The translations under genes were made by a program, and so were the position numbers. The notes beneath the pieces were generated by a model, which was not told where the DNA came from, made no database searches, and was given only the letters and a program-made list of their open reading frames with translations. From Sphingomonadales bacterium (GTDB taxonomy: Bacteria > Pseudomonadota > Alphaproteobacteria > Sphingomonadales > Sphingomonadaceae), in the NCBI GenBank assembly GCA_009995225.1, contig JAACPW010000004.1, positions 124,001 through 188,000 of the forward strand: 64,000 bases of DNA, read 5' to 3'. Below are positions 25,472 to 34,647 of this stretch, in pieces; position 1 is the stretch's first letter; the number at the start of each line of letters is the position of its first letter.

Positions 25472-25842
25472 GGGCGGCTTTCCTCGTATTGGTGATAGAC
25501 CCACATGGTCTTGTAAAAGCGAAGCCCGCCGATCACCGCGACCACCGTGAGCGGCGCCCAGATCAACAGGGACATCCACAGCGGCAGACGCAGCCATTCA
25601 TCCACGCCCAGCGCAGCCAAAATCAGAGCCAGCGCCAACAGCATTGTCACCACCCCGACAAAGCGGCCACCGCGTTCAAGGCTGACAATCTCCAGCCCGC
25701 ATGCCGAACATTCATCTGCAAGCGCCGCCGGTGCAACAAACAGCGTCTTCGATCCGCACCGGGGACACAAACCGGAAAGGGCAGCCGAGACCAACCCCGG
25801 CTGCCCCTTGTGTTCCGTTGGACTTTCGCCCGGAAGCATCAA
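25468..25842 (-). CDS. DUF983 zinc-ribbon membrane protein
   Basis: A 124-residue protein of the DUF983 family. Two C-x2-C pairs (LCPRCGSKTLF and ECSACGLE) make a zinc ribbon, followed by two hydrophobic segments (VVTMLLALALILAALGV, LWMSLLIWAPLTVVAVIGG). DUF983 genes are a regular member of alphaproteobacterial cox operons between ctaE and SURF1; the function is unknown. Overlaps by four bases with both neighbours, showing translational coupling. Confidence 0.87.
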   Translation of the reverse strand: MMLPGESPTEHKGQPGLVSAALSGLCPRCGSKTLFVAPAALADECSACGLEIVSLERGGRFVGVVTMLLALALILAALGVDEWLRLPLWMSLLIWAPLTVVAVIGGLRFYKTMWVYHQYEESRP

Positions 25843-26708
25843 TGATATTCAGCGCCCCAGCCGCCCCAAACGTAAATGGTAACGAACAGGAACAGCCATA
25901 CCACGTCAACAAAGTGCCAATACCACGCCGCTGCTTCGAAGCCGAAATGCTGGCGCGGGGTAAAGTGGCCGAGGTATGCGCGGTAGAGGCAGACCGCCAG
26001 GAAGATCGTCCCGATCAGCACGTGGAACCCGTGAAAACCGGTCGCCATGTAAAACGCCGAAGAATAGGTGTTGCCGCCAAAACCGAACGGCGCCGCACTG
26101 TATTCATAAGCCTGGATCGCGCTGAACAGCACGCCGAGCCCAATGGTCGCCCACAGGCCCTGCTTGAGGCCTACACGATCCCCGTGGATCAGGGAGTGGT
26201 GCGCCCACGTCACCGTGGTGCCCGAACACAGCAGGATCAGCGTGTTGAGCAGCGGCAATGCGAAGGGATCGAGCACTTCGAGCCCTTCGGGAATGAAGGC
26301 GGCCACGGCGCCCGTTTCGCCGAACAGGCTGGTGGTTGCACCCGTCGCTTCGTCATAGGTCAGCGGGGTCGGAAACAGCGCGAAATCGAAGAAGCTCCAG
26401 AACCAGCCGACGAAGAACATCACTTCGGATGCGATGAAAAGGATCATGCCGTAACGCATGTGAAGCTGCACCACCGGGGTATGATCGCCGCGCTCGGCTT
26501 CGACCACGATGTTCTTGAACCACATGAAGAAGGTGGCGATCAGGCCGGCAAGGCCCGCCCACATCACGATGCTGGCGGCGCTGCCGAACAGATCGGGGTG
26601 GAAGCTGAGCACCATCCCGCTGGTGAAGGTGAGCGCCGAAAACGAGCCGACCAGCGGCCAGATATCGGGTTCAAGGATATGATAATCGTGGTTTACTTTG
26701 CCAGCCAT
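25839..26708 (-). CDS. ctaE: Cytochrome c oxidase subunit III
   Basis: A 289-residue inner-membrane subunit with seven helices. Conserved blocks are HDYHILEPDIWPLVGSF, RYGMILFIASEVMFFVGWFWSFF with the core glutamate, WAHHSLIHGDR, and the C-terminal FEAAAWYWHFVDVVWLFLFV. Part of the aa3-type oxidase that reduces oxygen with electrons from cytochrome c. The gap to ctaG is 35 bases. Confidence 0.98.
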   Translation of the reverse strand: MAGKVNHDYHILEPDIWPLVGSFSALTFTSGMVLSFHPDLFGSAASIVMWAGLAGLIATFFMWFKNIVVEAERGDHTPVVQLHMRYGMILFIASEVMFFVGWFWSFFDFALFPTPLTYDEATGATTSLFGETGAVAAFIPEGLEVLDPFALPLLNTLILLCSGTTVTWAHHSLIHGDRVGLKQGLWATIGLGVLFSAIQAYEYSAAPFGFGGNTYSSAFYMATGFHGFHVLIGTIFLAVCLYRAYLGHFTPRQHFGFEAAAWYWHFVDVVWLFLFVTIYVWGGWGAEYH

Positions 26709-26743
26709 TGGTCGATCCCGTCCCTGGGTTGTGCGTCAAAGGT

Positions 26744-27343
26744 TCAATTGATGCGCGGACTGACCGGGGTTACCGGGTCTTCCGCGCGGTGGAAAGTGTA
26801 GCTCAACGTGATCTGCTCGACACCCGCCATATTGGGGTCATCCAGCATCGCCGGATCGACATAATAGAGCACCGGCATGGTGACTTCCTGACCGGGCTGC
26901 AACGTCTGCTGCGTGAAGCAGAAACACTGGATCTTGTTGAAATACTTGCCCGCCTGTTCTGGCGTGACGTTGAAGGTCGCCATGCCGGTGATGGGCTGAT
27001 CGCTGTTGTTACGGGCAACATAGGTGGCAATGTCACGTTCACCGATCGCGATGGTATCGGTCGACTGGCTGGGCTGGAATGTCCACGGCATATTGGCCGG
27101 AACCGAGCCATCGAACCGGATCGAGATGGTCTCGCCGGTCGCCAAGGACGCGGCGCGTGCCGCTTCGCTTTCGCTGGCGACCATCGTGGTGCCACCAAAG
27201 CCTGTAACCTGACAGAACAATCGGTACAGCGGCACAGAGGCATAGCCCAGCCCCAGCATGGCCAATGCACCCGCGAATGCCAGCAGCCCGACACGCAGAT
27301 TGCGACGCGCGGCATCAGCCGAAACAGGCGGCATCGTTGCCAT
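26744..27343 (-). CDS. ctaG: Cytochrome c oxidase assembly protein CtaG (Cox11)
   Basis: A 199-residue copper chaperone for the CuB site of subunit I. One N-terminal transmembrane helix (LRVGLLAFAGALAMLGLGYASVPLYRLFCQVTGFGG) is followed by a periplasmic domain with the copper-binding motif QCFCFTQQTL. Complete at normal length. Its ATG overlaps the stop of the small CoxF-like gene by one base. Confidence 0.96.
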   Translation of the reverse strand: MATMPPVSADAARRNLRVGLLAFAGALAMLGLGYASVPLYRLFCQVTGFGGTTMVASESEAARAASLATGETISIRFDGSVPANMPWTFQPSQSTDTIAIGERDIATYVARNNSDQPITGMATFNVTPEQAGKYFNKIQCFCFTQQTLQPGQEVTMPVLYYVDPAMLDDPNMAGVEQITLSYTFHRAEDPVTPVSPRIN

Positions 27344-27474
27344 TAACCGGGGTCTCCGATCCGCACGATGGTGATGGCATAGAACAGCACCACGAAAAAC
27401 AGCAGCGTGATGGCCACAACCCAGTTGCGCGCCTTGCGGCGCCGCAGGAACTCGCGTTCTTCATCGGGCGTCAT
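27343..27474 (-). CDS. CoxF-like small membrane protein
   Basis: A 43-residue protein: an Arg/Glu-rich N-terminus ([17 protein letters not shown]), one transmembrane helix ([20 protein letters not shown]) and a short RIGDPG tail. The ATG (complement of 27472-27474) overlaps the ctaB stop by four bases and the stop overlaps ctaG's ATG by one base, so it is translationally coupled on both sides. Small proteins of this form sit between ctaB and ctaG in many Alphaproteobacteria and are called CoxF; the function is not established. Easily missed because of its size. Confidence 0.85.
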   Translation of the reverse strand: MTPDEEREFLRRRKARNWVVAITLLFFVVLFYAITIVRIGDPG

Positions 27475-28397
27475 GCTATCCATCCTTGATAGGCAGCCAC
27501 ACGGTCCGCCACCAATGCAGCGAACAGCACGAAGAGGTACACGATCGAATATCTAAACAGCGCCTTTTCGGGCAGCATCGCATCCACATCGGAACGTGTG
27601 CGGGTAAAGACGGGCAGCGCCAGCACGACAAACAACGCCGACAGCACGACCGCGACTGAGCCGTAGATCCAGCTGGTCCCGCCGATATACCACGGCGCAA
27701 TGGCAATGGGGGCCAGCAGCAGCGTGTAGATCATGATCTGACGCCGGGTCACCTTCTCGCCCGCGACCACCGGAAGCATCGGAATACCGACCTTGGCATA
27801 ATCCGACTTCACAAACAGCGCGAGCGCCCAGAAATGCGGCGGGGTCCAGAAGAAGATGATTGCAAACAGCAGGATCGGCATGGCGGTGATCTCACCGGTC
27901 ACGGCCACCCATCCAATCAGCGGCGGGAACGCGCCCGCGCCGCCGCCGATGACGATGTTCTGCGGCGTACGCGGCTTCAACCACATGGTGTAGATCACGG
28001 CGTAGTAGATGACCGCGCCAAACAGCAACGCGGCGGCCAGCCAACCAATTGCGACACCCATCAGACCAACAGACACGGCTGACAGGAAAACTCCGAAATC
28101 GCGCGCATCTTCGGGCCGCATCCGGCCACCGGGCAGGGGACGGTTCATCGTGCGCTTCATGCCCGCGTCGATATCGGCTTCCCACCACATATTGAGCGCA
28201 GCCGATCCGCCCGCCCCCATTGCAATCGCCAGAATTGCAGTAAAGCCCAGCACCGGATGGATCGACCCGGGCGCAGCCAACACACCGCAGATCGCGGTGA
28301 AGATCACCAGTGTCATCACCCGCGGCTTGGTCAACGTGAAGAAATCACGCCATTCCGTTGGCAGCATCGCTGTGGTCTGGGGTGCGGTTGAGGCCAT
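27471..28397 (-). CDS. ctaB: Protoheme IX farnesyltransferase (heme O synthase)
   Basis: A 308-residue UbiA-superfamily membrane enzyme that farnesylates heme B to heme O, precursor of heme [15 protein letters not shown] opens the protein; the aspartate motifs are [21 protein letters not shown] and, later, [12 protein letters not shown]. The start at 28397 is preceded by AGGA and is preferred to a more upstream ATG. Lies 115 bases after ctaD. Confidence 0.95.
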   Translation of the reverse strand: MASTAPQTTAMLPTEWRDFFTLTKPRVMTLVIFTAICGVLAAPGSIHPVLGFTAILAIAMGAGGSAALNMWWEADIDAGMKRTMNRPLPGGRMRPEDARDFGVFLSAVSVGLMGVAIGWLAAALLFGAVIYYAVIYTMWLKPRTPQNIVIGGGAGAFPPLIGWVAVTGEITAMPILLFAIIFFWTPPHFWALALFVKSDYAKVGIPMLPVVAGEKVTRRQIMIYTLLLAPIAIAPWYIGGTSWIYGSVAVVLSALFVVLALPVFTRTRSDVDAMLPEKALFRYSIVYLFVLFAALVADRVAAYQGWIA

Positions 28398-28424
28398 GAT
28401 TGTCCTGGTTTCCATCGGCAAGGA

Positions 28425-28447
28425 GCGCGGCCTTTAAAAAGCCGCGC
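28425..28447 (-). other. Intercistronic hairpin between ctaD and ctaB
   Basis: GCGCGGC (28425-28431) and GCCGCGC (28441-28447) form a perfect seven-base GC stem with a nine-base A/T-rich loop. No U-tract follows in the minus direction, so full termination is unlikely; it may be a processing or partial attenuation site that lets structural subunits be made in excess of assembly factors. Confidence 0.4.
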
Positions 28448-28512
28448 CCCCGCTTGTGCATTCGTCCGGTCGAAGCGGCGCGGCTGTCACCAGCCTCACC
28501 CCCAAGCCGCGA

Positions 28513-30237
28513 TCATGCCGTCACGGGACGGTGATCATGATAGTCGTGCGCGTCAGTGATGACAGGCAGCGTCTCGAACTGGTGGTACGGCGGCGGGCTC
28601 GGCAGGGTCCATTCGAGCGTCGTCGCACCTTCGCCCCACGGATTGGCAGCCGCCTTCTTACCGGCCAGCAGCGCATAGGCGATGTTGACGAAGAAGAAGA
28701 TCATCGAACCGGCCATGATGTAATACCCGTAGGTGCTGACCTGGTGCCAGAAGGTGAACGCTTCCGCATAGTCGGGGTAACGACGTGGCATCCCCTGCAT
28801 CCCGAGGAAGTGCTGCGGGAAGAAGATCACGTTCACGCCGACGAAGAACGTCCAGAAGTGGATGTGGCTCAGCAGTTCGGAATGCATCCGACCGCTCATC
28901 TTCGGGAACCAGTAATAGAAGCCTGCAAACATCGAGAACACGGCGCCCATCGACAGCACGTAGTGGAAGTGAGCCACCACATAGTAGGTGTCGTGCAGGT
29001 TGTCGTCGATCCCGCCGTTTGCCAGAACCACACCGGTAACGCCGCCCACGGTGAACAGGAAGATGAAGCCCATCGACCAGACCATCGGCGATTTGAAGCT
29101 GAGACTTCCGCCCCACATCGTCGCGATCCAGCTGAAAATCTTCACGCCGGTGGGCACTGCGATCACCATCGTGGCGGCCGTGAAGTACATCTTCGTGTTC
29201 ACGTCGAGACCCACGGTATACATGTGGTGCGCCCAGACGATGAATCCGACCACGCCAATCGCGACCATGGCGTAGGCCATGCCGAGATAACCGAACACCG
29301 GCTTTTTCGAGAAAGTCGCGATGATCTGGGAGATCATACCGAAACCGGGCAGGATCATGATGTACACTTCCGGATGGCCGAAGAACCAGAACAGGTGCTG
29401 ATAGAGCACCGGATCACCGCCGCCTGCCGCGTTGAAGAAGGTCGTGCCAAAGTTACGATCGGTCAGCAGCATGGTGATGGCAGCAGCCAGCACCGGCAGC
29501 GCGAGCAGCAACAGGAAGGCTGTCACCAGCACCGACCACACAAACAGAGGCATCTTGTGCAGGGTCATCCCCGGCGCGCGCATGTTGAAGATGGTGGTGA
29601 TGAAGTTGGTCGCACCCAGGATCGAACCTGCGCCCGCAAGGTGGAGCGAGAAGATTGCGAAGTCGACTGCCGGACCAACCGAACCGCTGGTCGAAAGCGG
29701 CGCATAGACCGTCCAGCCGGTGCCCGCACCGGGACCCGTGCCGCCGGTAACGAACAGTGAGAACAGCAGCGAGAAGAAGCCCGCCACCGTGAGCCAGAAG
29801 CTGACATTGTTCATACGCGGGAAGGCCATATCCGGCGCGCCGATCATCAGCGGCACGAACCAGTTGCCAAAGCCGCCGATCATGGCGGGCATGACCATGA
29901 AGAACACCATGATCAGACCGTGCGCGGTGATGAACACGTTCCACATATGCAGCGCGGTGTTGATATCGTTCGCGCCGCCCATGAACTGGGCCCACCACTG
30001 GAGATACTGAATACCAGGTTCGGCGAGCTCAACCCGCATGATCCCGGAAATTGCACCGCCCACGATCCCTGCGATAACCGCAAAGATCAAGTACATCGTG
30101 CCGATGTCCTTATGATTGGTCGACATGAACCAGCGGGCAAAAAAGCCCGGCTTATGGTCTGCGTGATCGCGGGAATCATGCCCGTGATCCTTGTGCCCAA
30201 TTCCGTGGGCGTCGAAGCCTTCTGCGGTGGTTGCCAT
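28513..30237 (-). CDS. ctaD: Cytochrome c oxidase subunit I
   Basis: A 574-residue catalytic subunit with twelve helices binding heme a, heme a3 and Cu[47 protein letters not shown] (CuB histidine and Tyr cross-link region), [12 protein letters not shown] and [17 protein letters not shown] are all intact. The glutamate of GHPEVY marks an A-type oxidase. His-rich N-terminus ([15 protein letters not shown]) is a local feature. Confidence 0.99.
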   Translation of the reverse strand: MATTAEGFDAHGIGHKDHGHDSRDHADHKPGFFARWFMSTNHKDIGTMYLIFAVIAGIVGGAISGIMRVELAEPGIQYLQWWAQFMGGANDINTALHMWNVFITAHGLIMVFFMVMPAMIGGFGNWFVPLMIGAPDMAFPRMNNVSFWLTVAGFFSLLFSLFVTGGTGPGAGTGWTVYAPLSTSGSVGPAVDFAIFSLHLAGAGSILGATNFITTIFNMRAPGMTLHKMPLFVWSVLVTAFLLLLALPVLAAAITMLLTDRNFGTTFFNAAGGGDPVLYQHLFWFFGHPEVYIMILPGFGMISQIIATFSKKPVFGYLGMAYAMVAIGVVGFIVWAHHMYTVGLDVNTKMYFTAATMVIAVPTGVKIFSWIATMWGGSLSFKSPMVWSMGFIFLFTVGGVTGVVLANGGIDDNLHDTYYVVAHFHYVLSMGAVFSMFAGFYYWFPKMSGRMHSELLSHIHFWTFFVGVNVIFFPQHFLGMQGMPRRYPDYAEAFTFWHQVSTYGYYIMAGSMIFFFVNIAYALLAGKKAAANPWGEGATTLEWTLPSPPPYHQFETLPVITDAHDYHDHRPVTA

Positions 30238-30274
30238 GGTCAGCTACTCTTCTGCTTCTGTGTCTTGTTCAATT

Positions 30275-31354
30275 TCAACCTGCGGCCGCAGAAGCGGCCG
30301 CGGCAGTGTCGGTGGCAGGCTGGGCAGCCGCTGCAGCATCAGCAGGCGCCGCATCCTCACCCGGCATCGCGCCGCCCTGCTCTCTCACCCAAGCGGCAAA
30401 TTCAGCCGGCGGAAGCGCCTCAACAGCGATTGGCATGTAGGCATGGCGCGCACCGCACAGTTCGGAACATTGGCCGTAGTATACACCAGGCTCGGGAATG
30501 GTCAGCAGCTTTTCGTTGAGACGGCCCGGAACTGCATCCATCTTGAACCACAACGAGGGCACAGCAAATGCGTGGATCACGTCGCTGGCGGTCGTCTGGA
30601 TGCGCAAGGGGACGCCCGCTGGCACGACCATGCGATTGTCTACCGCCAACTGCCCCGGCTCACCGCGGCGCACGGCCTCGCCTTCATCAAGCATGTTGGA
30701 GATCACCTCAAAGTCGCCATGATCGGGGTAATTGTAACCCCAGTACCATTGATAGCCCGTCGCTTTGATGGTGACGGCGTCGGCCGGCGGCGTTTCATAT
30801 TGACGCGCCAGCAGCGTGATCGAGGGCACGGCGATGATGACGAGAATGATCACCGGCACGATCGTCCAGATCACTTCGATCGCGGTGTTGTGGGTGGTGC
30901 GCGACGCAACCGGATTGCGACGCCGGTTGAACCGGAACACAACATACAGCAGCAAGCCCAGCACCAGCAAACTGATCGCCGTTATCACCGGCATCAGGAT
31001 CGCGTCATGCATCCACTGGGCATATTTGCCGTTTTCGGAATATTGATCCTGAAAGGTCATGCTCTGGAGCGCGCCGTCCTCGTAAGAGGTCGGCATCCCC
31101 TTGCCCTTGGTCGGAGCCATCGGGGCGTAAGCCCCTTCACCGGCAGGCGCCACAGACGCTTCAGCAGGCGTGAGGTTGCCCGCCCCCGCCTCGGCACCGG
31201 GCGCAGTCTGCGCGCCTTCAACCTGACCGGCTTGCGTTGCGATCGCAGCGGGCGCGGCGGCATCCTGTGCGGCCAGACCAAGCGGAGCAAAGGCCGCAAG
31301 GCTGGCAGCGACTGCCGACAGAATAACTTTTTTCATACGGGTGTTCTGACCCAT
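30275..31354 (-). CDS. ctaC: Cytochrome c oxidase subunit II
   Basis: A 359-residue subunit: a signal peptide (MKKVILSAVAASLAAFAPLGLAA), an unusually long Ala/Pro-rich linker of about 60 residues, two transmembrane helices, and a cupredoxin CuA domain with YYGQCSELCGARHAYM and the upstream HAFAVPSLWFKMD. The start could be ATG 31354, the adjoining GTG 31357, or ATG 31336; GGA lies upstream of the first. The C-terminus is an Ala-rich tail whose DNA holds a paired GCGGCCGC. First gene of the cox operon. Confidence 0.95.
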   Translation of the reverse strand: MGQNTRMKKVILSAVAASLAAFAPLGLAAQDAAAPAAIATQAGQVEGAQTAPGAEAGAGNLTPAEASVAPAGEGAYAPMAPTKGKGMPTSYEDGALQSMTFQDQYSENGKYAQWMHDAILMPVITAISLLVLGLLLYVVFRFNRRRNPVASRTTHNTAIEVIWTIVPVIILVIIAVPSITLLARQYETPPADAVTIKATGYQWYWGYNYPDHGDFEVISNMLDEGEAVRRGEPGQLAVDNRMVVPAGVPLRIQTTASDVIHAFAVPSLWFKMDAVPGRLNEKLLTIPEPGVYYGQCSELCGARHAYMPIAVEALPPAEFAAWVREQGGAMPGEDAAPADAAAAAQPATDTAAAASAAAG

Positions 31355-31511
31355 CACATGTGTCCAAGTGGTTCTAATCTGATCCCATACAGCCCGCCGC
31401 TTGGTCCATTCAGACCCGCTCCAGGCCGCGTTCGACCAACCCTAGGGTCGGCTTCACCATTGCCCTTAGCCCCGCTTGCCGGGGGCCTCAAGCGCTTCTA
31501 GGGAGAAAATT

Positions 31512-31565
31512 ATGCAAGGCGCCATGCCTGGCGCGCAAGTCGGCGCTTTCTTTCATGTTTTCTAG
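31512..31565 (+). CDS. Candidate pyrE leader peptide (17 codons)
   Basis: An ATG with an excellent ribosome site (AGGGAG six bases upstream) opens a frame of 17 codons (MQGAMPGAQVGAFFHVF) whose TAG ends 12 bases before the pyrE GTG; the bases AGGGG after the stop serve as the pyrE SD. The coding bases contain two mutually exclusive hairpins (31519-31534, and 31516-31523 with 31542-31549), the second followed by a T-rich run. This resembles a translation-coupled attenuator. No protein evidence. Confidence 0.35.
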   Translation: MQGAMPGAQVGAFFHVF

Positions 31566-31577
31566 GGGTTTCCGCAC

Positions 31578-32159
31578 GTGATACAAGACGAAGTTCTGGC
31601 CGAATTCCGCAATTCTGGTGCATTGCTGGAAGGTCATTTCAAGCTGTCATCCGGCCGGCATAGCGGGCACTATCTTCAATGCGCGCGAGTTCTCATGAGC
31701 CCTGCCCGCGCTGCCAGACTGGCGGAAGCTGTGGTCGCCGGGATCCCGGCAGATGTGCTTGATCGGATTGATGTTGTGGTCTCGCCGGCAATGGGCGGGA
31801 TCATCATCGGCCACGAAGTCGGACGCGCACTCGGCAAGGACGCGCTGTTCCTCGAACGGCCCGAAGGCGTGTTCCATCTGCGCCGCGGCTTTGCGCTGGA
31901 AACAGGCGCACAGGTGCTGATGGTCGAAGACGTGGTCACTACGGGTCTGTCCAGCCGTGAAGCGATCGCGGCGGTCGCGCGCGAAGGCGGGAACGTTGTT
32001 GCGGAATGCGCCATCATCGACAGATCTTGCGGTTCGGTCGATCTGGGCGTGCCATTTTATCCGCTCGTCTCCATCGATTTTCCAACCTACGATGAGGCCG
32101 ACATCCCTGAGGCGCTGGCCGGCGTAGCTGTGACGAAACCGGGCAGCAGAAAGGAATGA
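31578..32159 (+). CDS. pyrE: Orotate phosphoribosyltransferase
   Basis: A 193-residue PRTase adding the ribose-phosphate of PRPP to orotate. The PRPP motif is LMVEDVVTTGLSSREA; KLSSGRHSGHYLQC and VSPAMGGIIIGHEV are conserved, and the type matches the thermophile/alphaproteobacterial form. The GTG at 31578 follows AGGGG by nine bases. Divergent from the cox operon with a 220-base gap that carries the leader described separately. The next gene starts four bases after the stop. Confidence 0.95.
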   Translation: MIQDEVLAEFRNSGALLEGHFKLSSGRHSGHYLQCARVLMSPARAARLAEAVVAGIPADVLDRIDVVVSPAMGGIIIGHEVGRALGKDALFLERPEGVFHLRRGFALETGAQVLMVEDVVTTGLSSREAIAAVAREGGNVVAECAIIDRSCGSVDLGVPFYPLVSIDFPTYDEADIPEALAGVAVTKPGSRKE

Positions 32160-32163
32160 CCAG

Positions 32164-33195
32164 ATGAAAAGGCTCCTTGGATGCGCGGCACTGCTCGTGC
32201 TCGGAGCCTTGCCGGCCACCGCGCAACCTGCTCGGTCGCCCGCGGTTGACGCTGCGGCTGTCACAGACGCGCTCAACCCCGACACAGCGCCCGGTACGGT
32301 TCTGATCGCGCGCGGCGACACAGTCGTATTCGAAACCACAGTCGGCACCATCGCGATGCAGGAGGTGGCCGCAGGCCGCCTCGATCTCGATGCCCCGATT
32401 ACCCGCTATCTTCCCGACAGCAAAGCGCCTTACGCCAACCGGATAACATCGCGAATGCTGATGCAGCACGTTTCGGGCCTGCCGCGCACCGAGGAAAGCC
32501 CCATCGACCGAGACGGTTGGCCGACCTTCTACAGCGTCAACCTTGGCCACCCCGCAACCGGGCGGACATGGTGCGAGGGGCCAACCACACGCGAACCGCT
32601 GTCGGAGTTCTTCTACGGTGACTGCGATTTCATCATGATGGCCGCCGTGATCGAGGCGACCAGCGTTAAGCCTTACGCCACCGTGATTGACGAACGCATC
32701 GCCCAGCCGCTCGGCCTCGCCAGCGTCGGTTTCTTCCCTCGCGCCGAACCCACGGTGGCGGGCTATGCCGATGGGAAGCCTGAATCGACCGCCTTCCGGC
32801 TGGAGAATTTCAGTGGTGCCGGCGCCTTGTATGGCACGACCCGCGATCTGCTGGCCTTCGACCGGGCGCTGATGACCGGCAACCTCATTCCCGAAGCTGA
32901 GCGCGCGCAGATGTGGGACGGCAAGCCTGAATACGGCATGGCAGCGCTCGGCCAATGGTCGTTCAGCTCGCCCCTGAAGGATTGCGGCGACACCCCGGTG
33001 CGAATCATCGAGCGGCGCGGCGCAATCGGAGGTGTAGTGCTGCGCAACATCATCCTTCCCGATCTCGACATCGTGATTGTCATGACATCGAACCGAGCTG
33101 AGGCTGATGCAGCCTACGGCGAAATATGGCAGCAGACTGGTATCAGCCACGATGTGATGCGCGCTGCCTTGTGTGCAACAGGAACCCCGCTTTGA
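32164..33195 (+). CDS. Beta-lactamase-fold protein lacking the catalytic SxxK (probable pseudoenzyme)
   Basis: A 343-residue exported protein (signal MKRLLGCAALLVLGALPATA) of the class C beta-lactamase / serine hydrolase family, recognised by AAGRLDLDAPITRYLPD, ITSRMLMQHVSGLP (residues 94-107) and the C-terminal strands. The family normally has about 40 residues between the strand VVFE and the helix before GRLDLDAP, containing the nucleophile SxxK. Here only about ten remain (TTVGTIAMQE, residues 58-67) and no SxxK is present. The second motif is YGD (151-153) instead of YxN, and the third site reads ERRGAIGG. Catalysis is unlikely unless another serine is used. Confidence 0.75.
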   Translation: MKRLLGCAALLVLGALPATAQPARSPAVDAAAVTDALNPDTAPGTVLIARGDTVVFETTVGTIAMQEVAAGRLDLDAPITRYLPDSKAPYANRITSRMLMQHVSGLPRTEESPIDRDGWPTFYSVNLGHPATGRTWCEGPTTREPLSEFFYGDCDFIMMAAVIEATSVKPYATVIDERIAQPLGLASVGFFPRAEPTVAGYADGKPESTAFRLENFSGAGALYGTTRDLLAFDRALMTGNLIPEAERAQMWDGKPEYGMAALGQWSFSSPLKDCGDTPVRIIERRGAIGGVVLRNIILPDLDIVIVMTSNRAEADAAYGEIWQQTGISHDVMRAALCATGTPL

Positions 33196-33962
33196 CCCAA
33201 CGTCCTCAACCCGACCTTTTGCGTCCCACGCCTCTGAGGTTGGGCGTGAATATTGACCACGTCGCCACCATCAGAAACGCACGCGGCGGGGATCATCCCG
33301 ATCCGGTGCGGGCGGCAGAAATCGTTGCTGCAGTCGGCGGGGACGGGATCACCGCGCACCTGCGCGAAGATCGCCGCCATATCCGTGACGAGGATCTGGC
33401 GCGGATTCAGGCTGCGACCAACCTGCCGCTCAACTTCGAAATGGCTGCGACCAGCGAGATGCTGGCAGTCGCGCTCAAACACATGCCGCACGCCGCCTGC
33501 ATCGTCCCCGAAAAGCGCGAGGAGCGCACCACCGAAGGCGGTCTGGATGCAGCGGGCATGCACAACACGCTGGCCCCGATTGCAGAAGAACTGCGCAGCG
33601 CGGGCATTCGACTATCGTTGTTTATCGAGGCGGACGAGCGACAATTGGACGCGGCCTTGCGACTGGGGGCGCCCGTTGTGGAGTTCCACACAGGCGAATA
33701 CGCCCATGCCATGCTTGATGGGAACCGCGAAGGTGTGGAGCGCGAACTGCGTCGCATCACCGATATGGCCGCGCTCGCCGCCAAGAACGGGATCGAGCCG
33801 CACGCCGGCCACGGCCTCACCTTCGACAACGTGCAACCCATCGCCGCCATTCCCCAGATCGCGGAACTCAATATCGGCCACTATCTGATCGGTGAAGCAG
33901 TGTTCGTCGGCCTTGAAAACGCGATCCGCCGGATGCGGGAACTGATGGATGAAGTGCGTTAG
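33192..33962 (+). CDS. pdxJ: Pyridoxine 5'-phosphate synthase PdxJ
   Basis: A 256-residue TIM-barrel enzyme making pyridoxine phosphate from deoxyxylulose phosphate and aminoacetone phosphate. LRLGVNIDHVATIRNARGG at the N-terminus, ITAHLREDRRHI, PLNFEMAAT, EFHTGEYAH, and HAGHGLTFDNV are diagnostic. The frame is open earlier, but a TTG at 33192 overlaps the previous stop by four bases and has AGGA eight bases upstream; this is the best start. Followed by a membrane protein gene, acpS and lepB. Confidence 0.95.
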   Translation: MTQRPQPDLLRPTPLRLGVNIDHVATIRNARGGDHPDPVRAAEIVAAVGGDGITAHLREDRRHIRDEDLARIQAATNLPLNFEMAATSEMLAVALKHMPHAACIVPEKREERTTEGGLDAAGMHNTLAPIAEELRSAGIRLSLFIEADERQLDAALRLGAPVVEFHTGEYAHAMLDGNREGVERELRRITDMAALAAKNGIEPHAGHGLTFDNVQPIAAIPQIAELNIGHYLIGEAVFVGLENAIRRMRELMDEVR

Positions 33963-33964
33963 GC

Positions 33965-34249
33965 ATGGCCGAGCCTGACCTCCCCCCGCTTACCGGTGCG
34001 CAGATGCGCTGGGCATTCGCCGCGGCCGCGCTTTTCCTTCTGGCGATAGTATTTCTCGGCTTCGCGCTGAACGCGCAAGTGATGGTGGTTTTTGCGGTCG
34101 GCTGGATCACTCTACAAATATTGGGATTTGTTGGCGCACTGAGGATCGCCAAGGGCGATTTTGCGCATCCTCTTTTCAAGAGCCAAGTGATGGTGCACGC
34201 CGTGGCCTTGACCTTGCTGGTTGCTGTTGGTGTGAAGGCGTTCAAATGA
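33965..34249 (+). CDS. Hypothetical small membrane protein
   Basis: A 94-residue protein with about three hydrophobic segments ([58 protein letters not shown]). No family is recognised. It starts three bases after pdxJ and overlaps acpS by four bases, so it belongs to the pdxJ-acpS-lepB operon. Confidence 0.7.
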   Translation: MAEPDLPPLTGAQMRWAFAAAALFLLAIVFLGFALNAQVMVVFAVGWITLQILGFVGALRIAKGDFAHPLFKSQVMVHAVALTLLVAVGVKAFK

Positions 34250-34647
34250 TTATCGGCATGGGTTCCGATCTCTGCAATATCGAACGGATCGCCAATTCCC
34301 TTGCCCGTTATGGCGAGCGGTTCGAGAACCGCGTGTTCACAGCCACCGAAATCGCCAAGGCGCGGCGCCGGCCATTCACCATTGCCGGAACCTACGCCAA
34401 ACGCTTTGCCGCCAAGGAAGCCTTCAGCAAGGCGGTTGGCACCGGGTTCCGTCGCGGCGTGTTCATGAAGGACATCGGCGTGGTTAATGCCCCCTCGGGC
34501 GCGCCCACTCTGGCGCTGACCGGCGGCGCGGCTTTGCGGCTTGAAGAAATGATCCCGAACGGCCATGAGGCGCGCATTCATCTCACTCTCACCGACGATC
34601 ACCCATGGGCCCAGGCTTTCGTGATCATCGAAGCCCTCCCTGTGTGA
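34246..34647 (+). CDS. acpS: Holo-[acyl-carrier-protein] synthase AcpS
   Basis: A 133-residue enzyme transferring 4'-phosphopantetheine from CoA to acyl carrier protein. The catalytic metal motifs are [15 protein letters not shown] and [15 protein letters not shown]; the C-terminal [16 protein letters not shown] is also conserved. Linked to pdxJ and lepB as in many Proteobacteria; overlaps lepB by four bases if the GTG at 34644 is used. Confidence 0.95.
   Translation: MIIGMGSDLCNIERIANSLARYGERFENRVFTATEIAKARRRPFTIAGTYAKRFAAKEAFSKAVGTGFRRGVFMKDIGVVNAPSGAPTLALTGGAALRLEEMIPNGHEARIHLTLTDDHPWAQAFVIIEALPV

Noticed and set aside
28456..29760. 434-codon plus-strand frame opposite ctaD
   Set aside because: His/Arg/Glu-rich shadow of cytochrome oxidase subunit I, one of the most certain genes in the window.
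30282..30301. Paired GCGGCCGC at the end of ctaC as a terminator
   Set aside because: It is within Ala codons of the ctaC tail, with no U-tract; Ala-rich coding in a high-GC genome explains it.
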